A DNA stretch of 64,000 nt from Pohlia nutans (GCA_022496805.1 CM040099.1:17696531-17760530); one strand, 5' to 3'; positions 9,643 to 20,284 are shown, counted from the first letter of the stretch. Translations and numbers: made by a program. The notes: generated by a model not told the origin, from the sequence alone.

Positions 9643-10977
9643 TGTCGGGTAGAGAGGGTTTTGCTCTGGGAAAACGCGGGGTTTCTAGCTGCAACTAGTT
9701 TGAATTCAAGGTATGGGGAAATATGATAGTGTAATTTATTGTTTATACCATTAAAAACCCAAATCTATGTTTTATTTTGCAAAATAGCAAACCGTGTAAA
9801 GGCTTAAACCTTTAAAAACACTGTCAGCATTCAAATGAATGCCACAGACACATACTTGCTCCAAATCAAGTGTGCTATAACTTTCTGGAAAGCTAACACA
9901 AAGCTACACAATCTGTAAAAATTTCAAGAGAAAATGATTTACCATTCAATATTTATAGCGTGCTGAAGTTGAGACTCCAAATATTCACGGCAGCTGTACA
10001 TCTCTCCACTTCGGGACGCATATCATCTTCATAAAAGCTCCAAATACATGATGCCATAATTTTTTAGAAAGCTAACATCACCATCTACGTTGCCTGTAAA
10101 TCTTAGCTTAAAATATCATACTGTCCGTTTTCTATACTTCGTCAAAAATGGAACTTCTATATTGAGCGGCAGTTTCACACCCTCAAACTTCTACAAGCAT
10201 AACTTTCACGTCCTAACTCCAAAACAAGAGTTTAATAGCTTTTTAGAAAGCTATCAACATAACACATGTGCTCACAAAATTTCAAAACTAATCGATCATT
10301 ATACAAATTTCTACAAGAGTTTAAAGCGACTGCCTTTGAATTTCGACGGCACTAAACCCTCTTTCACTTCTCAAGGCATAACTTTCTCATACTAACTCCA
10401 AATGACAAGCGCTACACACCATTGGAATCACAACAAGAAGAGGAACGTGCTCTCAAAATTTCATTGAAATCCGAGCTATACACAGTAAGTCACTTGTCCT
10501 CAAACACACGGCACAAAACTAAAAAACTAAAACATGAACACAAGAAGAATGAGGTTCGGGAGAAGAAGGCCCCCCTTATCAAGCCACAAGGGGGAACACA
10601 TCAGCCCATACCTAGCCACATGGGCACCCTAAAACTAATTGGGTGACCCAAAAGTCTCCCATACCTCTATCCATTCGCTTATTTTAATGATAAACTCACA
10701 AAAAACTAAAAGAAAGGTAAAACAATCTTCACCTTTCTTTTCAACAACTATCAAAACTCAAATTAAATATCAAAACTCATTCTAAGAAGATAAATGTAAA
10801 GTTTGACTGTTATTAGTCAAAACACAAGGCAATTAAAACCTTGTAGAGATTATGAATCAATTCATAATCTTTCTCAAATATTCCCTATTCATTTCTTCTT
10901 TAAATGAGATATCTTAAAACTCATCAAAATAACAATACTATAAGTTTTTACACTATATGCGCATTTGCATCGCGACA
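9643..10977 (-). repeat. 5' LTR of the Ty3 element
   Basis: Right copy of the 1335-bp LTR, upstream in element orientation and therefore the one expected to carry the promoter. It has the same length as the left copy and no difference was found in the stretches compared. Confidence 0.96.
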
Positions 10978-11110
10978 ACGGTACTTGACGACGTCACAAC
11001 AAATGCAACACTTCTCCTTACGAGATGCATACATTCCTCCGTCCATGATTGAATCAATTAATCTGTCACTGGATAGCAACAAATGGAACAAGTTTCGTAA
11101 GACACCAGAA
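10978..11110 (-). pseudogene. RING-finger gene remnant, 5' part
   Basis: Minus strand outside the right LTR. It encodes YETCSICCYPVTD, then in a shifted frame RLIDSIMDGGMYASRKEK and CCICCDVVKYR, the first CxxC pair of a RING finger. The reading joins the CxH-x3-C-x2-C half at 1950 once the element and one ACGG copy are removed, although the frame is off by one there. At least two frameshifts are visible in this half. The upstream end is uncertain, and an intron boundary may lie near 11110. Confidence 0.55.
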
Positions 11111-11823
11111 AAAAATAAAATCTAAGAACTAATTTTCTCCAAATATCAATCAAATACTCATATAAAAAGCTCCTGTACTCATATGCTGACATACTAAAAT
11201 GGATTCTACATCTACACTTATAGGAGCAATGTTGGCTAAAACGTAAAAGCAAAATCAACCCAAAATCAACCCAAAAAACGTAAAAGAAAGTAAAAAACGT
11301 AAAAAACGTAAAAGAACTACGGTTTACTACAGCTTACTACAGTTTACCCAGCAGTACCCAACCATTCAAAGAGAATCCACGCCTTCGCGCCCGCATGATT
11401 GTCAGGGCGGGGTCGAGGACTGGATGAATGACTTTTGGGTGGGTGAATTTCTTCGAGTCGGCATACGGGCTGTGGATGAATTTCGGTTGTCATTCGTCTG
11501 TTAGGGTTCATGAACTGACAGACTCGTTCGGAGGAAATTAGCGAATGATTATGACCTGAGGGTTAGCGGGAATGTACTGCAGAGGAATGGATGAATTAGT
11601 TTCTAAGTGGATGAATCATTTTGACGGGATTTATGAATTTCGGTTGTCATTTGTCTGAGGGCTGGCGGGAATGTAGAATTTGTTGGGTTTAGGGCAAATT
11701 ATGAAATCAACTCCAAGTCCTTTACAACAAGACTTGAGGCCAAAATTTGTTTCTAATTAAAATCAACAATGTTTTATATCAACCTAAATTTAATTGGTTT
11801 CAAAATGGTTTACACACACACAT
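11111..11823. other. Intergenic, no gene recognised
   Basis: Contains a simple-sequence patch rich in ACGTAAAA (about 11240-11310) and several imperfect repeats of GGATGAAT- and GAATTTCGGTTGTCAT-type words (about 11420-11660). No coding or RNA signal. Confidence 0.35.
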
Positions 11824-12338
11824 TTATTTTTATTTTTATTTTTATTTTTTATTTTTTATTTTTTTATTTTTTTGTTTTTTTTATTTTTTTACAAACATCA
11901 CATTAGGAACGAAGTGAGCACGTTTCAGTACTCCCCGCATGTGATTTTTTTGGAATTTTATTCCTGCAATAGATTCAATGTTTCCAATCATTTCCAATCA
12001 TAATGGATGACCCATAAACCAACACCTTAAGCTTTTCAAGCAAATTTAGTACTAGTATAGAATTTGAAACTTTCAATGAACACCTGTTGATAATATTTTT
12101 GGTTTATAGCACACGTCGGTTACTGGGTAATTCACCTTAAGAGCGACGTCCACACTGTAAACATGAGGCCCTAGAACGATTTCCATCACGCACAAGGTTC
12201 CTATCAAGCAAGGAGGTATCAGCCCTCCGATCAGAATCGAACCGCCACCCTTGTTGATGCTAATACGCACACTTAAGAAGAGCCCCCTCCACTTGTGACC
12301 TAAGTAGTTTAAGTCATTCCGGATCAATATAATGTAAT
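11824..12338 (-). mobile_element. SINE family 2, copy A
   Basis: On the minus strand this starts near CCGGAATGACTTAAACTAC (12338) and contains GGCGGTTCGATTCTG, close to the Pol III B box. It runs through GCGGGGAGTACTGAAACGTG and ends in an A-rich tail (plus-strand T-rich 11824-11891). The same order of blocks is found in direct orientation at about 20310-20735, so the two copies define a SINE of roughly 450-500 bp. An A box is less clear (GTGTGCGTATTAGCATCAAC region). It is non-coding. Confidence 0.65.
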
Positions 12339-12342
12339 TATC

Positions 12343-12905
12343 CCCCAAAAGACCGTAAAGCCCCTATGGGGCTTTTGTAACTAGAAAGTGAGGAAATTTA
12401 GGTTCTTAAGCTTTGAATTGTAGGATGAGCAACAAAGAGACCCTTGCTCTTTTTGAGAGCTGAATCTGTAGGTACTTCTTGATCGAAAATTCATCAAGTG
12501 AGCGATTTTTGGTGATATTTTTGAGTTGCACGGTGGGTATCTAGGCGTCACTTTAGACCCTCATATCTCCCTCCTCACAACTCCAAATTACTTGAAATTT
12601 TTTGCACATGTTTGAAATGATGATTTCTATTCACAGTAAAAATTTCAAAATTTTTGGAGCACAGTTGAACAATCCGATTTCAGCATGTTTACAAAATACC
12701 CTAAATAAGTTACTTCAATCTTCTCAACAGTGGCATTTTCTCAAAAATTGTGCGATTTTGTCGATCTTTTTTTCATAAAAAAGCTACGTAAGTCTTCTTT
12801 AGTTTCAACGGTGCCGATCGTCAAAATTACCCCACACCAATGAGGAATTGAGCTTGTGACAAGAACTAGTCAAGAAAACAAGAGCTAAGCTCAACACCCC
12901 GGTTC
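12343..12905 (-). mobile_element. Long TTAACCCC-family MITE (~560 bp), worn ends
   Basis: Internal sequence is closely shared with 47487-48057 and 58976-59558. Shared blocks include ACCCTCATATCT, CAATCCGATTTCAGCAT, TTCTCAACAGTGGCATTTTC, CACACCAATGAGGAATTGAG and AAGAGCTAAGCTCAACACC. The terminal TTAACCCCTAAAGGACC repeats are partly lost here. It directly abuts the 5' end of SINE copy A. Confidence 0.7.
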
Positions 12906-13630
12906 TTTATTTTGGTGCCACCTAAACTATTTTGTAGATTACAAACGATGTGCATGCACCTGACAAGATAAATTTTGTCAAACTAAAAATTATTTTCATG
13001 GTATGTGGGTACAGTAGGCAAACTTCTTTTTTTTCTTTTTTCTTTTTTGACAGAGCCAAAAGAGATGTCATTGCAAGTACACGAGCTATTCTCATTTGTC
13101 ATGCAGAAAATGAAACCCCTGAACATCAAATAAAGTTGGACCAGGCTTCTTGCAAGGTTACCAGCACAAGGGCATGCATTCAACTTGTGTAACTTTTTAA
13201 TGGTTTGCACATCAATTTTCACTAGTCCTAATAACTATGCACTCACTATAAAAGTGAGAAAAGTGTGTACTTATTTCTAAAACAACCCAAAAAAACCTAC
13301 CTCCATTTGATAATTAGAGCCCACTTTTTTAACATGTTTCAACTTAACATTTTTTTTGCAAAAAAAAAAGTCAAAATGAGTTATTTTTAATAGTAGTATG
13401 TAATTTTTGTGTCACTCTCATTGTTCGTCCCGTTTGAAGTGAACAATGCTCACATTTGAAGTATAAAACATAGGAACAAAATTAGGAAAAAGAAAAATGT
13501 CATAAAAGTGAACTCTTACTATGAAATAGGGGGAGCATGGTAGTCAAAAATGAGCTCATAGTGGTGGATGAGGGTGAAAAGCGGGCAGCGTGCGATGTTC
13601 CGAGATTCCCCACTCATTCATCCATGGATG
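12906..13630. other. Intergenic, no gene recognised
   Basis: AT-rich. A short overlapping ORF pair (12950-13222) has no recognisable domain. Confidence 0.35.
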
Positions 13631-14231
13631 GTACACTAAAATCACCATGTATTGTGGGTGGGTGAATGGTGTGGGGAGTACATTCATCCATTTGGAAAAA
13701 ATCATCCATTTGGAAAAAATCATCCATTTGAACAGATCTTCATCATATTTAGATGAATTTTACCATAGTATTTTGGAAAAATAATTATTGATAAAGCCTC
13801 TCGTAAATACCGTGGGCCACGGTATATGGTGATTTCAGTGTACCAGCCTTAGGTTGTCCTGTCATTGATAGGAGTTGCACCGCCCCATTCAACGTTCGAG
13901 GTTGCAGGAATATGCAGAGCTCAAGAAGACTTTTCAAAGAAAACTGAGATGCATGCTTGTTGGATGAACAATGGAAATGGAAAGGTACGTTAAAGCTGCC
14001 CTGTAACTTTGGCATTGACGACGTGATATCTCGGTCAACCAATCCAGTACACTGAAATCACCATATAGTGTTGCCCACGATACTTACGAGAGGCTTTTAG
14101 TAATAATTATTCACTGAAAACACAATGGTAAAACTCATCCAAATTGGATGAAATTTTGTTTGAATGAATGTGACTTTGTCCAAATGGATGAATGTACCTA
14201 TGCTCCACACTATATGGTGGTTTTAGTGTAC
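13631..14231. mobile_element. Pair of MITEs in inverted orientation (fold-back ~600 bp)
   Basis: A ~200-bp element bounded by GTACACTRAAATCACCATAT repeats lies at 13631-13843, and a second copy lies inverted at 14047-14231. They match along their whole length, including the blocks CATTCATCCATTTGG, GAATAATTATT and AGCCTCTCGTAA. A ~200-bp unique spacer separates them. The pair can fold into one long hairpin. Confidence 0.7.
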
Positions 14232-14239
14232 AATAGTTG

Positions 14240-14345
14240 AAAAGGTGACATTTTCTAAGAAGATGTCCAGGAAAAATCACTACACATACGTGGAATTGAG
14301 CATAGACTACTTGCCTAGGCATCTCCCTCGGCAGTGCTACCAAGT
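14240..14345 (-). mobile_element. Diverged CACTA-type MITE relic
   Basis: Shares GTGGAATTG...CTTGCCTAGGCATCTCCCT with the element at 23083-23202. The terminal CACTA motif is degraded. Confidence 0.45.
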
Positions 14346-14538
14346 GGAGTACTAAACCCACAAGAAGTAAACTTAGTCGTTACCCTATTTCTCCATCTGC
14401 AGCAAAGCAAGTCTGTTCTCTTCTTTTTCTCACGAGCTTGTCAAATAAGGTAAACGACCTAATAACAGTGCATTTTTTTGAAGGTAGTTCAGCTCCCAAA
14501 TACTAATCATTCGGCATGGTATTTTAAGGGAGAATCTT

Positions 14539-15285
14539 GGGACTGTTTTACACTATGGTGGAGAAGTTCACTACACTAAATAGTCTATTTAGTGTGAGGC
14601 ACTGTAATTGCGAACATCACTCTAAATATCAAAAAACCTACTTTTGTAAAAACACTAAATGTGAATTCTCACACTATTTATGAAGAATAGTAACGTTTTG
14701 ACATTGTGATCTTTTGAGATATGGATATTTAGTGTGAGTAAGGAATGAAACTTGAGATGAAAGTTTAGATGGAAAAACTGAAATTTTAGAAATGGAATGA
14801 ATCAAATTGGATGATAACTGAAATCATCCAACACTAATTACCCACAAATTGACAATTAGTGTTAGACAAGTAGTAGGGGTAAGCACATTATTCATCACCT
14901 CACACTAAATACACTATTTAGTGTAGTCATGAATCCTAAAGGAATTTTGAAATATGATTGGCCGAGAATGACACTCTTGTCCGGCGGTGGTGTACACTAC
15001 AGCTAAGAGTCCTCCGGTGAAGAACTTTGTACATGGATGGAAAAATGACATAGCTGCCAACATGGCGACACTTTTTTGAAGGGGAGTTCTCCGAAGGTCA
15101 TGTTTCTTGGGAACCTCAAAGCTTTGGACAAGAAACTTAACCTACGGAGAACTTCAACTTCAAGGCATTTATTTATTGTTTTTTCATCTTCTCCAATATA
15201 CCATCTCTATTCTCAAATAACCATGTCTTGAGCTGAAATTCTTAACCGACCGGTGCACTTCCCCACTGTAGTGTAAAGTGGCCCT
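14539..15285. mobile_element. TIR element of the TTTACACT family with nested element
   Basis: The left end, GGGACTGTTTTACACTATGG followed by TGGAGAAGTTC, mirrors the right end CCCCACTGTAGTGTAAAGTGGCCC. Nested inside (about 14569-14927) is a second inverted pair built on ACTACACTAAATAG and TATTTAGTGTGAGG. No coding sequence was recognised. Confidence 0.5.
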
Positions 15286-15456
15286 TGAGAAAAAATTGGC
15301 TAATTACTCAATTGACTAAGTATTAGAGTTTTCTGCAAATTCATCTTATTTGACATAGGCAGAATGCAAAATTTCTTGGAAAACGAAAAATCACTTGCGC
15401 AAAATTTTCTGGATTTAGGCACAATGCAAATAGAGGAGCAGAGCAGCAGTTGGTAG

Positions 15457-15610
15457 GGCCGGGCCTGCCGCCGGCTCTACCCTGCCTGCCACGGGCTGGC
15501 GGCTTGTAGCAGGCTCGGCCGGGCCTGCCGCCGGCTCTACCCTGCCTGCCACGGGCTGGCGGCTTGTAGCAGGCTCGGCCGGGCTTGCCGCGGTCTCCGC
15601 CCCGCCTGCT
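15457..15610 (+). repeat. GC-rich 60-bp tandem repeat (about 2.5 copies)
   Basis: Units at 15457-15516 and 15517-15576 are almost identical (CTGCCGCCGGCTCTAC ... GGCGGCTTGTAGCAGGCTC), and a third partial unit diverges. The island is strikingly GC-rich compared with its AT-rich surroundings and has no ORF support. Confidence 0.8.
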
Positions 15611-16179
15611 AATGATTGGCCGGGTCGGCTCTGCTCCGCCTACTGCAGGCGCGTGGGTGTATTGTCAGATTCAGCCTGGTGCGCAGAAAAACTGAGGTTG
15701 TGAAATCAAAAAGTACCGTTTTTGGTCCCTCTAAACTTCAGACATGTAATTTTTTTCAGGCAACTGACATGTTTACTTTTATTCAGAACTGAACCTCTCT
15801 TTTTGAAAACTATAGTCCAGTCACCCTACTTGGGACCACATTGCGAATAACTCTATTGAGTAACATAGTTTGGGGAATTTTTTTAGCTTAACCTTTAAAT
15901 GACAAATTAAGCTCCATGGTCTTAATTATAAGAGGATAATAGGGGAAAAAGAAAGATTTTGTGAACCAATATAGGAAAGAATTGGGGGGAGCTATAGTCA
16001 GGCAGCAACCAATTTGCTTTGAGTTGTGGCACTTTTTGTTTTTCAATGTGCGCTTGCTTGGCGTTGTTGAGGCGTGCGGAATAAAATAAAATAAAATAAA
16101 ATGGGCATGCCTAGCCCTGCAGTTGCCACGTGGTAACTGCTCCGCTTGGCAACTACTTGGGGCCTGCACCGGAAGGAGT

Positions 16180-16180
<1 letters not shown>
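15611..16180. other. Intergenic, no gene recognised
   Basis: AT-rich, with a short (AAAAT)n patch near 16080. No domain was recognised in the 15888-16169 minus ORF. Confidence 0.35.
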
Positions 16181-16216
<36 letters not shown>

Positions 16217-16330
16217 TAGATAGATAGAAACTCCGGTCCTCTTTGGAGGCCGGCGTGAATAAAGTGTGTGTTCATCTTGATAATGAGCCGATGCCCACCG
16301 GACAAAGGGACATTATCACGAGACTACTCT
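16181..16330 (-). repeat. Shared retroelement 3' tail with poly-A
   Basis: Minus strand: CCCTTTGTCCGGTGGGCAT, then ACTTTATTCACGCCGGCCTC, GGACCGGAGTTTCTATC and A(35). The same block recurs at about 29237-29330 and 58058-58180, and in part at 54262-54300 and 43190-43225, so it is a dispersed 3' end probably recognised by one reverse transcriptase. Confidence 0.7.
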
Positions 16331-16399
16331 CCTCTTTCGAGGATAGACACTTTAGTAACCAGATATAAAAGTAACCTACGATACCCACTTAGTAGGTAT

Positions 16400-16720
16400 T
16401 TGTGTCATTATTATATTATAAAATGGGGTTTCTTTTGTTAGTGGTTGCCAAGTCATGGTTCCTGGGTTGGTTGGTGAAGGACGTTTGTGTTGACATTATA
16501 CGGTCCGGGTTCGATTCCCGTTGAGTCCGCCTGAGCGTTAATGTGATATATACATGACTTGGTGCTGCTAGCAGGTTTTTTGTAGGCAGGAAATTTGTAT
16601 CAACCAACCAGCCCCTACCCACCTTCCCGAGACAAGTGGTGACGCCAAGCTAGTTTGTCTAAATAGTGGTTCTCATCGCTACCCCCCTCTTTTTATTCAG
16701 TTGGTATAGATTGATTGTTT
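16400..16720 (+). mobile_element. tRNA-derived SINE-like block (family 1)
   Basis: Contains a perfect Pol III B box GGTTCGATTCC (16508-16518) about 35 bp after an A-box-like TGGTTGGTGAAGG (16468-16480). It continues into GAGTCCGCCTGAGCG. No cloverleaf closes properly, so it is not a tRNA gene. It lies within the 3' region of the non-LTR relic in the opposite orientation, so it could be an insertion or a tRNA-like part of that 3' UTR. Boundaries are approximate. Confidence 0.5.
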
Positions 16721-16731
16721 TCTATTCGTCT

Positions 16732-17470
16732 TTAGTGTAGAAGGATTGAGCCAGCATATTGGATAGCAATTTTGTTTATTTCTTTGAATGTGTGTTGAAT
16801 AGAAGTTTCAAATTGTTTAAATTTCGTTTCGAGTTGTTTCATTGACGGGACATGTGTAGTTCCTCGAGCCCCTGCTGAGATGATTAAAATTGGATCAACT
16901 TTCCAACCTTGGTGACTGATGCTATTAATTAATGGTTGATATTTTGGAATTTGTTGTTGATTGTGTTTTGGGAAAATCAATCATTTGTGTATGTGAATTC
17001 AATCAATTGGACAGTGAGGTTGTCTACTGGGTTTGATGGTGGAGTGTCTTGGTGTAGAATTTCTTTAATACATAGTAGATCGGGTTTGAATCTAGCGTTG
17101 CAATGGCATCGTTTTTGTCTACAAGTACAGGGTTGGAGCCAAGAGGGGACTATATTTTCTTGTGGGTTGTTGTTAAATGTTCCTGCATTCAGGAGAATGA
17201 AGCATCTTGATTTCTGCGATGATAGGATTAATTTTCTGAATTCCCATACTGCTTTATTATGTCTCTTGGTTCTAAGAGCGTGTATGTGGTGTTGATTGCA
17301 TTTTAGTAGTACATGGAGCCATGTGTTTGCATCAAAGGAGTTACAAATTGGACATGTGATTGATGGAAATCTTTCTATGCCAAAGAATAGTTGTTTTCTA
17401 GCGTTGCCCATGTATTGTCCGATACGAAATTTTAATATGCTAGTTTTTTGTGAATCTGTTATTGTAGAGT
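16732..17470 (-). pseudogene. Non-LTR element C-terminus: CCHC motif and REL-like endonuclease
   Basis: Reading from about 17470, KFRIGQYMGNARKQLFFG leads into CPICNSFDANTWLHVLLKC (CX2CX9HX4C) and a second cluster CTCRQKRCHC. Next comes ARFKPDLLC and, about 27 residues later, LIEFTYTND. After a frameshift near 16980 the product continues KYQPLINSISHQGWKV and ISAGARGTTHVPS, ending at a stop near 16732. A Cys-His motif followed by KPD and a downstream acidic pair matches the restriction-like endonuclease arrangement of R2/Dualen-type elements. This assignment is inference from motif order. Confidence 0.6.
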
Positions 17471-17500
17471 CGGACTAGAATTGATTGGATAGTTTGTTAT

Positions 17501-18140
17501 CTATGACCGGGTTTTGCTAATGTTGGGGAATTGTTCGGCTATTATTTCTAAATTGTTTTCACGGTCGTGCTTAGTAATGTATGTTTGTAGGCATTTTACA
17601 GGGCCTTTGTCAGGGCCTTTGTTTGGTCCAGGCCACGTGTCTTTCTGGAAGTAATATGGTGTTGTGTGTGCAAATTCATACGAGTTGGCAGCGAATCTGT
17701 ATTGTTTTTTAGCGCCATTTTTTGCAAGTTGGTCTACTTGCTCATTACCTACAATTTTTGTATGTGCTTTGACTTTATATATGGTAGTAGGTTGTGTACG
17801 GTGGTGTAAAATTTCTACGATAGATGTTAGTATGACTTTGTCGGCGTGGTTATTATGTTGGGTTAGATGTTTTACTTGTGTATTGAGTAGATATAGGCAA
17901 TTGAGGCAGTCAGTGAATATGTGTACGGGTCCATCTGAGTATATAGTTGTGATTAGTCGGAGTGTTGTATTTATGGCCATTAGTTAGGCTCTAAAGTTGG
18001 TTTGTAGCCCTGGTAATCTTTCTGATATTTGTACTTCTTCTTTTGTTGAGTTGTAAATTCCGTATCCAGCTTTTTCTTTCTTCTAGTGTCCGTCGTCAAC
18101 TAATGTGGGCGGGAAAAAAGATCCATCGGTGTAGTAACTG
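17501..18140 (-). pseudogene. Non-LTR element RNase H domain, inactivated
   Basis: Motifs in order are YYTDGSF (first Asp), GYGIYNSTKEE, LQTNFRA-stop-LMAI, HIFTDCLNCLYLL (third acidic) and KVKAHTKIVGNEQVDQLA (last His/Asp). The second catalytic residue, normally Glu in NFRAELxAI, is a TAA stop at 17986-17984. A TAG at 18085-18083 interrupts the region between the first two motifs. The rest is clearly conserved. The stops, and a frame change before the zinc motif, show a dead copy. Confidence 0.75.
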
Positions 18141-18410
18141 TATTGTGGTGGGAACTTTAGTGTGGTATGTATTTCGTAGTTTGGAAGTGGAGGTGTATCT
18201 GTGGTGGGTGGGTGGATGTGGAGTGGGTATAGTAGGTTTTTCCATTTGGTGGTTTTATTAAAAAAATAATAATAATTTTAATATTTGAAGTAGAATGCTC
18301 AATGCGGTAGAATTTTGGAGATCCTCTTTGGGTTGCTGTTCCAAAGACCCTTTTGATGTTTAACCCCTAATTGCGGAACCATGCATTTTTTGCTTGATGT
18401 ATAGAAGCAA

Positions 18411-18640
18411 ATTCATATTCTCATCTGTCATGCACTTTTTGCAATGTGGAGTTGTTTTTGAATTTTTATTGGAAGTTAGATTCAAGCATGTGTGATTCAA
18501 TTAGGAAGGGGATGATTTGTGAAAATTTCATGCCTCATTTCATATTGCATTGATTCACCAAAAAAATCTAAGATTTTAGTCTACATGTGCTCTTGAAAAA
18601 ATAAACTCATAAAACTAAGCAACAAAAAAATATCCAAAAA
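18411..18640 (+). repeat. Dispersed repeat, inverted partner at 56645-56875
   Basis: TCATCTGTCATGCACTTTTTGCA, GGGGATGATT.GTGAAA and GTGATTCACCAAAAAAAT-type blocks appear in the same order, reverse-complemented, at 56875-56645. The family is unknown and non-coding. Confidence 0.65.
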
Positions 18641-19593
18641 ATCCCTACACTTAGAGTATTACATTTTGACCCATCACAACAAATTTCATTCACAAACTGT
18701 CAATATCTTATTTGTAATGAGGCTATAAAAGAATGTTGAATTTCAAGTCTCAAATTTTATATAAAAATATAGGTGATAGCAATCGCAGATTGAACCGTAT
18801 AGAAAGTATCTAAAATCCATAATGTACAACTTTTATTTGTACATCAAGTTCAAAATATCCCTCTTAGTTGCATTTTACAATGCATATTTGAAAAATTGTT
18901 GAATCTGGAGAAGGGTGAGGAGGTTTAGGATCAAGAATGTTTAACGGTTAAAGATTAACCCTTAAACATCACAATAAGCCCCATTAAGGATATTGTGATT
19001 TTTTGAAAAACAACAGAATTGGTTTATGTCAAGTTTCATTCTTAATTCAAAAAGTGAGACCTTAAACATGATTTTCCAAAATAAGTAAAATCAAATAATG
19101 GAAACCATACCATTTCATAGTACATGCTATTCCAATTTCATTAGAATTTAAAAAAAAATTGTGTTAATTTGGGATTTTTAATTGAATTTCAAAAGATAAC
19201 CTTCCAAATTTTAATTAAAAAATATTAATAAAAAATGTGATGAATCTAGCTGTAGATCTGATCTTCAATCACATTGACATTTACAACTTCGCTTTATACA
19301 TCAACTCCATTTTATTTCATTTATTTCATTAAACATTTGAATAAACTGAAAACAAAAGAGGAGTTGAAACAGAGTTACTTCTCTACAATTATCTTTTCTC
19401 GCTTTAATTGTTTATGAATAGTTTACATAGTCGAAGATCTTAGCTTGGAGGAGCGTGCAGGAACTCTCTTCTGGAGAGGTCACGAGTTCCACACCCTGTG
19501 AAAGTGTAGAGCCTTGCTTTAGATTATTCTCCAACTCACCATCGACTAGTTTTGCAATCTTTTTGAACTCAAAATGAAACAGTCTAAGGTGAA
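18641..19593. other. Intergenic, no gene recognised
   Basis: Strongly AT-rich, with many poly-A/poly-T patches and no ORF of interest. Imperfect relics of TTAACCC-type ends occur near 18950-18990. Confidence 0.35.
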
Positions 19594-20145
19594 TTTAAAC
19601 CCCTAAAGGACCGCGGTTTTTCATGTTTTTGAGCATCATTTTCACCTCTTTCTATTCATTTTCTTGTGAATTTTTTTTTCTTCTTGATAGAAAATACCAA
19701 ATCAAACATCTAAATAAAATTTAAGAAATTTTTAACCAATTTAACAAATTTTCCCATGTTTTCAAAGACGGTCAAAAAATACCCAAAAGACTGCAATTTC
19801 ATCTTTTTCACTTCAAACGCTATAATCTTGCAATATGTAGGTCAAATTCTATGAAATTTTACCATGCACTCTCTTGGTAATCTTTAACAAGATCCTACGG
19901 TTAAAGTTGAAAAATAATAATTTTTGAGGTTTTTTTTGAGCCCTGCCCGCACTGCCCATTCTCCCCAAAAAAACCCCTTTTGTTCCATAACTTCTACTTA
20001 AAAAGTCGGAATTAAAAAAAAAATAGATTCCCAATTTTACCAAATTCACATGATTTATTTCAAAAAATAAATAAAAAAATTGACACCATGGGAACCTACC
20101 CGAACATTGAAATGTCCTAGTTAGGACACTCGGTCCTTTAGGGGT
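19594..20145. mobile_element. TTAACCCC-family MITE (~550 bp)
   Basis: Left end TAAACCCCTAAAGGACCGCGG mirrors right end CGGTCCTTTAGGGGTGA. Just outside, ACTCAAAATGAAAC and TTTCATTTTGAGA extend the symmetry. The interior differs from the 570-bp group, so the same termini mobilise different cores. Confidence 0.6.
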
Positions 20146-20284
20146 GAAGGTTTCTTTTCATTTTGAGACACTCTTTTCAGTTAACTCTAATTGTCCTAAT
20201 GCTACATTGTTACCCAAATTGTTTTGAATTTTGTGATGTTTTCTATTTTTATGTTTAATATGTTGACCCAAAAGGAAGAATCTT

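Larger units (their letters stand above)
1951..10977 (-). mobile_element. Full-length Ty3-type LTR retrotransposon
   Basis: Two 1335-bp direct repeats (offset 7692) end in TGTCG...CGACA and bracket a 6.36-kb interior. The interior encodes, on the minus strand, gag-protease (9591-6892) and then RT-RNase H-integrase (6838-3329). Integrase after RNase H is the Ty3/gypsy order. A 4-bp duplication ACGG flanks the element (1947-1950 and 10978-10981). A primer-binding-site candidate and a purine tract sit in the expected places. Both ORFs are open, and the LTRs look identical where read side by side, so insertion was recent. It landed inside a RING-finger pseudogene. No chromodomain is visible at the integrase C-terminus. 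Confidence 0.96.
16181..18258 (-). mobile_element. 5'-truncated, degenerate non-LTR retrotransposon (Dualen/RandI-like)
   Basis: The minus strand holds, in order, an RNase H domain (about 18140-17660), a CCHC motif with further Cys residues, a KPD...EFT..D endonuclease-like region, a 3' UTR and a 35-nt poly-A tail (T-run 16181-16215). There is no RT domain, so the 5' part is missing. The coding part is split over three frames and has stops. RNase H plus a C-terminal restriction-like endonuclease in one non-LTR element is, as far as I know, characteristic of the Dualen/RandI clade first described in green algae. The 3' UTR region also contains a tRNA-like block on the plus strand (16460-16530). 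Confidence 0.7.

Noticed and set aside
13631..14231. LTR or CRISPR-like array from repeated ~20-bp motifs
   Set aside because: Only four motif copies in inverted pairs, and no spacer pattern; it fits a MITE pair. No CRISPR array was seen anywhere.
16460..16530. tRNA gene
   Set aside because: Boxes A and B are present, but no acceptor stem pairs and no anticodon arm forms, so it was called SINE-like.
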